From the NCBI RefSeq assembly GCF_958431955.1, contig NZ_CAUASN010000045.1, forward strand, positions 1 through 19,619: a stretch of DNA of 19,619 nt, written 5' to 3'. The DNA comes from an uncultured Adlercreutzia sp. (GTDB lineage: Bacteria; Actinomycetota; Coriobacteriia; Coriobacteriales; Eggerthellaceae). This document shows positions 15,994-19,619 of the stretch, piece after piece. The position numbers and the translations under genes are program-made. Position 1 is the stretch's first letter. Each line of letters begins with the position of its first letter. The notes under the pieces were generated by a model. That model was not told the DNA's origin and ran no database searches. It saw only the letters and a program-made list of their open reading frames with translations.

Positions 15994-16133
15994 GGCATTC
16001 CCCTTCCCGAAAGCCCCGGCGCGCGGGGCGCCGGGGGACAGCGTGTTTTTCCGTATTCTACCCAAGGTGCGCGCCCTTGCCCGCATCCTTCATGGTGTCG
16101 TTATTATTTCTCCGCGAGGAGGGAATCATTCGC

Positions 16134-16139
16134 TATAAT
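16134..16139 (+). promoter_or_regulatory. -10 box (TATAAT) of the sufC-sufB operon
   Basis: A perfect TATAAT lies 47 nt before the sufC ATG, in the divergent intergenic region shared with the peptidase gene. No consensus -35 is seen 16-18 nt upstream, where the sequence is TCCGCG, so an activator or an extended -10 context (CGCTATAAT) may compensate. Confidence 0.52.
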
Positions 16140-16186
16140 CGGCCCAGACCAAAACAGACTCCCGAGACGAGACCAAGGAGCACTGC

Positions 16187-16963
16187 ATGCTTGAGCTGAA
16201 GAACCTCGTGTTCGAGGTGCCGGCCGACGACGGCAGCACCAAACGCATCATCGACGACCTATCGCTTACCATCCCCGACGACCGCTTCACGGTCATCACC
16301 GGCCCCAACGGCGGCGGCAAGTCCACGCTGGCCAAGCTCATCATGGGCATCGAGGAGCCCACAAGCGGCACCATCCTGTTCGACGGCGAGGACATCACGA
16401 ACCTGTCCATCACCGAGCGCGCCCGCCTCGGCATCGGCTACGGCTTCCAGCAGCCGGCCCGCTTCCGCGGCATGAAGGTGAAGAAGCTCCTGGATATCGC
16501 CGCGGGCAAGAAGCTGCCCATGCTCGCCTGCAACGAGTACCTCTCGAAGGTGGGCCTGTGTTCGGCGAGCTACCTCACCCGCGAGGTGGACAAGTCGCTG
16601 TCCGGCGGCGAGGTGAAGCGCATCGAGATCGCCACCATCCTGGCCCGCGACCCGAAGCTGGCCATCTATGACGAGCCCGAGGCCGGCATCGACCTGTGGA
16701 GCTTCGACCGCCTCACCGAGACCTTCCGCGACATCCACGCCGCCCGCGATGGGCGCTCCATCGTGATCATCTCGCATCAGGAGCGCATCATCCAGCTGGC
16801 GGACGAGATCGTGCTTCTGCAGGCCGGGCGCGTGGCCGAGGTGGGAAGCCCCGCCGAGCTCATGCCGCGCCTGGGATTCGCGGCCCGCAGCCTGGACGAC
16901 CACGGCTGCCCGCTTTCGACCCCCACCGAGCTGCACCTGACCGAGATCCCCACCACCTGCTAG
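16187..16963 (+). CDS. sufC: Fe-S cluster assembly ATPase SufC (SmsC-like)
   Basis: The 258-aa ABC-type ATPase carries Walker A GPNGGGKST (39-47), Q-loop Q88, signature LSGGE (138-142), Walker B LAIYDEPEAGID (158-169) and the H-loop SHQER (H197). The DEPEAGID sequence and the RGMKVKKLLD segment are typical of SufC rather than of import ABC proteins, and there is no membrane partner. SufC powers conformational change of the SufB-type scaffold during cluster building in the cytoplasm. AAGGAG sits 6 nt before the ATG. The sufB-like gene follows after a 180-nt gap that contains a strong hairpin. Neither a cysteine desulfurase (sufS) nor sufU nor a second scaffold gene lies in the window, as in the minimal SMS systems of anaerobes. 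Confidence 0.93.
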   Translation: MLELKNLVFEVPADDGSTKRIIDDLSLTIPDDRFTVITGPNGGGKSTLAKLIMGIEEPTSGTILFDGEDITNLSITERARLGIGYGFQQPARFRGMKVKKLLDIAAGKKLPMLACNEYLSKVGLCSASYLTREVDKSLSGGEVKRIEIATILARDPKLAIYDEPEAGIDLWSFDRLTETFRDIHAARDGRSIVIISHQERIIQLADEIVLLQAGRVAEVGSPAELMPRLGFAARSLDDHGCPLSTPTELHLTEIPTTC

Positions 16964-17033
16964 CACCCTGATCAGCGAAGTAAACGTGTAGAGGGGGCGT
17001 CGGGCGCCTCGACCGAGCGAGTTCCGCAGCGAC

Positions 17034-17058
17034 TGGAACAGCCCTGTGGGCTGTTCCA
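17034..17058. repeat. Strong hairpin between sufC and sufB
   Basis: A perfect 11-bp inverted repeat (17034-17044 with 17048-17058) with a TGT loop lies in the 180-nt gap between the two suf genes. It is surrounded by recurring GAGCGA/AAGCGAG words. No U tract follows on either strand, so it is more likely an RNA-stability or processing element, or part of a dispersed extragenic repeat family, than an intrinsic terminator. Confidence 0.7.
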
Positions 17059-17143
17059 CCAAGCGAGGACTGTTTGAGCGAATCGAGGTGCGCGACGTTC
17101 CCGACCGGCGGAGAGCCGCTACCGAAACCCAAGGAGAACAGAC

Positions 17144-18073
17144 ATGGCCGTAGACCTTTCCCCCATCGACGAGAACCTGCTCGCCGAGATCGCCAACATG
17201 CACGGCATGCCGAAAGGCGCCTTCAACGTGCGCAAGGACGGCGAGCTCGTGGAGCGCCACTCGTCGGCCTACATCGAGATTTCCACCAAGACCGACAACC
17301 CCGGCATCGACATCCGCATCGCGCCGGGCACCAAGGGCGAGACGGTGTACATCCCCGTCATCGTGACGAAGTCGGGTCTGAAGGACGTCGTGTACAACAC
17401 CTTCTACGTCGGCGAGGACTGCGATGTGACCATCATCGCCGGCTGCGGCATCCACAACGATTCCCACGACGCCTCCGAGCACGACGGCATCCACAGCTTC
17501 TATCTGGGGAAGAACAGCCGCGTGCGCTACGTGGAGAAGCACTACGGCGAGGGCGAGGGCACCGGCGAGCGCATCCTGAACCCCACCACCAACGTGTACA
17601 TGGAGGATGGCTCCTCCTGCGAGATGGAGATGGTGCAGCTGCGCGGCGTGACGAGCACCGTGCGCGACACCAACGCCGAGCTGGGCGCGGGCGCCAAGCT
17701 CGTGCTCACCGAGAAGCTTTTGACCCACGGCAGCCAGACCGCCACCTCCAACATGAAGGTGGAGCTGAAGGGCGAGGGGTCTTCGGTGCAGGTGATCTCC
17801 CGCTCGGTGGCCCAGGACGACTCGGTGCAGGTGTTCAACCCCCTCGTCATCGGCGAGTGCGCCTGCCGCGGGCACGTGCAGTGCGACGCCATCATCATGG
17901 GCAACGCCAAGGTGAAGGCCATCCCCGGCATCGAGGCGGCCAGCGAGGACGCTATGCTCGTGCACGAGGCCGCCATCGGCAAGATCGCCGGCGACCAGAT
18001 CGTGAAGCTCATGACACTGGGACTCACCGAGGAAGAGGCCGAGGCCGAGATCCTCGACGACTTCCTCAGCTAA
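17144..18073 (+). CDS. Short SufB/SufD-family Fe-S scaffold protein (SmsB-like)
   Basis: The 309-aa protein consists of the SufBD beta-helix core alone, without the long N-terminal region of E. coli SufB (about 495 aa). Signature parts are YIEISTKTDNPG, RVRYVEKHYG (127-134), the GHVQCDAIIMGNAKVKAIP segment with C247, and HEAAIGKI (274-281) with E275, placed where SufB carries its cluster-relevant Cys and Glu, followed by LMTLGLTEEEAEAEIL. Paired with SufC it should form a SufB2C2-type scaffold that builds 4Fe-4S clusters in the cytoplasm. AAGGAG lies 7 nt before the ATG. The short length and two-gene setting match the SmsCB minimal system described for archaea and anaerobic bacteria. Automatic annotation often labels such proteins SufD or SufB. 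Confidence 0.9.
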   Translation: MAVDLSPIDENLLAEIANMHGMPKGAFNVRKDGELVERHSSAYIEISTKTDNPGIDIRIAPGTKGETVYIPVIVTKSGLKDVVYNTFYVGEDCDVTIIAGCGIHNDSHDASEHDGIHSFYLGKNSRVRYVEKHYGEGEGTGERILNPTTNVYMEDGSSCEMEMVQLRGVTSTVRDTNAELGAGAKLVLTEKLLTHGSQTATSNMKVELKGEGSSVQVISRSVAQDDSVQVFNPLVIGECACRGHVQCDAIIMGNAKVKAIPGIEAASEDAMLVHEAAIGKIAGDQIVKLMTLGLTEEEAEAEILDDFLS

Positions 18074-18102
18074 GCTCGCCGCAACACGGCATCCGGACAT
18101 GC

Positions 18103-18128
18103 GAAAGGGCGCCTGCGGGCGCCCTTTC
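18103..18128 (+). terminator. Hairpin terminator after the suf operon
   Basis: A perfect 11-bp stem (18103-18113 with 18118-18128) with a TGCG loop lies 29 nt after the sufB stop, between convergent genes. It is followed by TCGTT in the plus direction, a poor U tract. It may serve both directions. Confidence 0.7.
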
Positions 18129-18156
18129 TCGTTGCAGTGTATCGCTGGGGTGGCGG

Positions 18157-19179
18157 CTATTCCTCGGTGCCGTCGCCGCTCTCGTCGCCGGCGGAATCGC
18201 CCGAGCCGTCGTCGCCCGAGCCGTCGTCAACCGAGCCGTCGTCGCCCGCATCTCCGGAGCCGTCGTCGGCCGAGCCGCCCTCGTCGCCGGAGCCGCTCTC
18301 GTCGCTTCCGTCATCCGAGCCCGAGCCCGCGCCCGAGGCGGTCACCGTCTCGTCGATGACCGTCAGATCGTCCAGGTTCACGGCAGTGCCGAGCCACTTG
18401 CGCTCGATGACGCCGATGGTGCCGTTGCTCACCAGGTTCGCGAGCACATCGCCCGCGGCGGCCTGCAGATCGGTGTTGGTGCTGGAGACGGCCATGCAGT
18501 AGCCGCTCGGCTTCATGAGCATGGCCACGATGGACACGTCCAGGCCGTCGTCCACCCCGTGGGCGGCGTACAGGCCGATGATGGCGTCGGCGGCCACGTA
18601 CTGCACCGTGCCGTCCTTCAGGGCCTGGAAGGCGTCGCTGAGGCTGTCGGTGGAGGTGAGGGCGTCCTCGCCGAACTCGTTGGTGACGGCCCAGGCGCTC
18701 TTCGAGGACACCTGCGCCGCGAAGGTGGCGCCGGAGCCGGGCTGCGGCACGCCGGCATCGGGGCTCAGGGCGAAAAGCGCGATGCCCGTGGGCAGGTAGG
18801 ACGGCGACATCCAGAAGTCGCCCTCGGCGCTCGCGTTGTCGATGCCGAGGATGACGTCGGCCTCGTTGTTGGCGAGGGCCGCCGCCGGATCGGAGCCGGT
18901 CTCCACGATGGACACCTTCAGGCCCAGCTCGTCGGCGATGGCCGCGGCGATGTCCACGTCGATGCCGATGATCTTGCCGCTGCCCATGCCGGCCAGAGGC
19001 GGGTTCTCGGTGTTGACGCCCACGCGCAGGGTGCCCTCCTCGCCGATGGTCGGCGTCTGCACGGCGGCCTCCTTCAACTGGGGCTGGTAGTCGTTCGAGC
19101 CGCTGCAGCCGGCCAGCACGAGCGTCATGCAGGCCAGGGCGGCGGCGAGGGCGACCAAAGCGAACTGGCGTCTTCTCAC
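18157..19179 (-). CDS. Family 3 solute-binding lipoprotein with acidic Ser/Asp/Gly C-terminal tail
   Basis: The 340-aa protein starts with a lipoprotein signal peptide (MRRRQF, hydrophobic core, lipobox LAGC with lipidated C25). The body from about residue 50 (LRVGVNTENPPLAG, IIGIDVDIAAAIADELGLKVSIVE, ADVILGIDNAS) is a family 3 periplasmic-binding fold typical of amino-acid ABC importers; the second lobe includes AFQALKDGTVQYVAADAIIGLY. Residues 283-340 are a Gly/Ser/Asp/Glu-only-like tail without Lys or Arg, which is unusual for this family. The start is GTG at 19179, five nt after GGAGG. No permease or ATPase gene is adjacent in the window, so it is either an orphan binding protein or its partners lie elsewhere. 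Its transcription probably passes through the structured RNA region at 19209-19461. Ligand is unknown. Confidence 0.92.
   Translation of the reverse strand: MRRRQFALVALAAALACMTLVLAGCSGSNDYQPQLKEAAVQTPTIGEEGTLRVGVNTENPPLAGMGSGKIIGIDVDIAAAIADELGLKVSIVETGSDPAAALANNEADVILGIDNASAEGDFWMSPSYLPTGIALFALSPDAGVPQPGSGATFAAQVSSKSAWAVTNEFGEDALTSTDSLSDAFQALKDGTVQYVAADAIIGLYAAHGVDDGLDVSIVAMLMKPSGYCMAVSSTNTDLQAAAGDVLANLVSNGTIGVIERKWLGTAVNLDDLTVIDETVTASGAGSGSDDGSDESGSGDEGGSADDGSGDAGDDGSVDDGSGDDGSGDSAGDESGDGTEE
18160..18333 (-). repeat. Low-complexity repeats coding the acidic tail of the binding protein
   Basis: The DNA is built of imperfect repeats of GCCGTCGTCGCCCGA-like words (plus strand), giving DDGSGD-type units in the protein. 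Repeat-number change would lengthen or shorten the tail in frame when units are multiples of three. Confidence 0.7.
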
Positions 19180-19208
19180 AATGTCCTCCGTCTAACACGT
19201 CGTTTCAA

Positions 19209-19461
19209 GGTGCCTCTTCCGACTGACCTAGTCTTTGACCCCACACTCGCGCACCGGGGCTTTCGCTTGCGCTACACGCCCTCTCGTCCGTCGCAGAGTC
19301 TGATCTGCGAAATGGGTGCGGACGGTGCGACTTACCTCTAGGATACGCCATGCTCACGGCGGGCGGGCCCGCGCGCTTACGTGGATCCTTTCGACCGCAT
19401 CTGCCATGGACTTGGAGGCGCCCTAAGGCTCCCCCGCAACTACAGACCCGAAAGAAGCACC
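19209..19461 (-). ncRNA. Predicted structured RNA of about 253 nt (class not identified)
   Basis: The minus-strand sequence folds into a closed, branched structure by eye. The 5' end (19448-19461) and 3' end (19209-19222) form a 14-bp closing helix with a few G-U pairs. Inside are helices 19405-19409/19348-19352, 19324-19329/19250-19255 (CGCACC/GGUGCG), 19319-19323/19286-19290 and the hairpin 19304-19310/19291-19297, plus a hairpin with loop GAAAG. A -10 box TACACT at 19466-19471 would start transcription at about 19460, the exact 5' edge of the closing helix. The RNA ends about 20 nt before the ribosome-binding site of the solute-binding lipoprotein, so it is either a free-standing RNA or a long regulatory leader. 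It does not show the signature motifs of tmRNA, RNase P, SRP RNA or T-box that I know. Confidence 0.62.
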
Positions 19462-19465
19462 GCCT

Positions 19466-19471
19466 AGTGTA
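19466..19471 (-). promoter_or_regulatory. -10 box (TACACT) of the structured RNA / binding-protein transcript
   Basis: TACACT in the minus direction matches four of six consensus bases and places the start at 19459-19460, where the predicted RNA closing helix begins. No convincing -35 box is present at 16-18 nt. The rest of the window upstream (19472-19619) is very GC-rich and I see no gene in it. Confidence 0.45.
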
Positions 19472-19619
19472 CCAGAAGGCGACCGCCCGCAGGAAAAGCC
19501 CAGAGAACCTACGGTTGACAAACGGCGAACAGGCGGCGTGAGGGGCGGCAGGCGCGCGGGAGGGACGCGGGACGGCGACGGGGCCGGCAGCCGGCCGGCG
19601 GCGGCCCGGAGGGGAGGCG

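Noticed and set aside
16259..18100. 613-codon minus-strand open frame
   Set aside because: It is antisense to sufC and sufB, which have full sets of family motifs, and its composition is that of a shadow frame.
17074..19341. 755-codon plus-strand open frame
   Set aside because: It overlaps sufB in another frame and lies antisense to the solute-binding protein, with an Arg/His-rich composition and no recognisable domain.
19209..19619. tmRNA, RNase P RNA, SRP RNA, T-box or ydaO riboswitch at the right end
   Set aside because: Diagnostic segments were looked for and not found: the tRNA-like CCA end of tmRNA, the GAGGAAAGUCC core of RNase P, the GGAAGGAAGCAGC region of SRP RNA, and the GGUGGUACCGCG T-box bulge. 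A short GCGGGGGA word recalls ydaO, but the rest of that motif is absent.
1..19619. CRISPR arrays, insertion sequences, prophage or replication-origin features
   Set aside because: No regularly spaced direct repeats, transposase motifs, phage genes or DnaA-box clusters were seen on either strand.

Overview
The window is a GC-rich stretch of bacterial chromosome from an anaerobic, Gram-positive actinomycetotal lineage. Coriobacteriia, and probably Eggerthellales, fits best. This rests on the GC content and codon use, a short stand-alone SufC/SufB-type iron-sulfur pair, a LAQTGD-type wall-sorting signal on a DUF11 surface protein, and a NifX-like orphan. Genus cannot be fixed from sequence reading alone.

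Layout, left to right. (1) 1-103: 3' part of a tRNA-Glu(UUC) and its terminator. (2) 159-1160 (-): a membrane-anchored family 2 glycosyltransferase. (3) 1295-2001: a decayed toxin-antitoxin locus in an AT-rich tract. A HigA-like antitoxin is intact, its HigB/RelE-like toxin is reduced to an N-terminal stub, the promoter and operator are intact, and there is a 12-bp inverted repeat and a second antitoxin 3'-end remnant. (4) 2002-6425 (+): a very large secreted, wall-anchored protein (signal peptide, glycine-rich beta-helix-like region, Ig-like region, three DUF11-type repeats, LAQTGD anchor). Its signal peptide is one frame out of register with the body at a run of ten C residues, which looks like a phase-variation switch in the OFF position. 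(5) 6549-10083 (+): an MGDG-synthase/UgtP-type glycolipid glycosyltransferase, a RhlE-like DEAD-box RNA helicase and a NifX-like small protein. (6) 11560-10152 (-): the infC-rpmI-rplT operon with promoter, leader terminator (attenuator), an ATA start codon for infC and an end terminator. (7) 15993-11594 (-): a PreP-like M16C metallopeptidase followed by two single-span membrane proteins of unknown function. (8) 16134-18128 (+): a minimal sufC-sufB (SmsC-SmsB-like) operon with a strong hairpin between the genes. (9) 18157-19461 (-): a family 3 solute-binding lipoprotein with an acidic Ser/Asp/Gly tail. Upstream of it is a region that folds into a closed, multibranched RNA of about 253 nt, with a -10 box placed at its 5' end.

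Most genes are housekeeping (translation, Fe-S assembly, RNA remodelling, envelope glycosylation). The parts most worth following up are the poly-C ON/OFF surface protein, the uncharacterised structured RNA at 19209-19461, and the toxin-less antitoxin that still has its own promoter. Shadow ORFs in other frames are numerous because of the GC content and have been left out.
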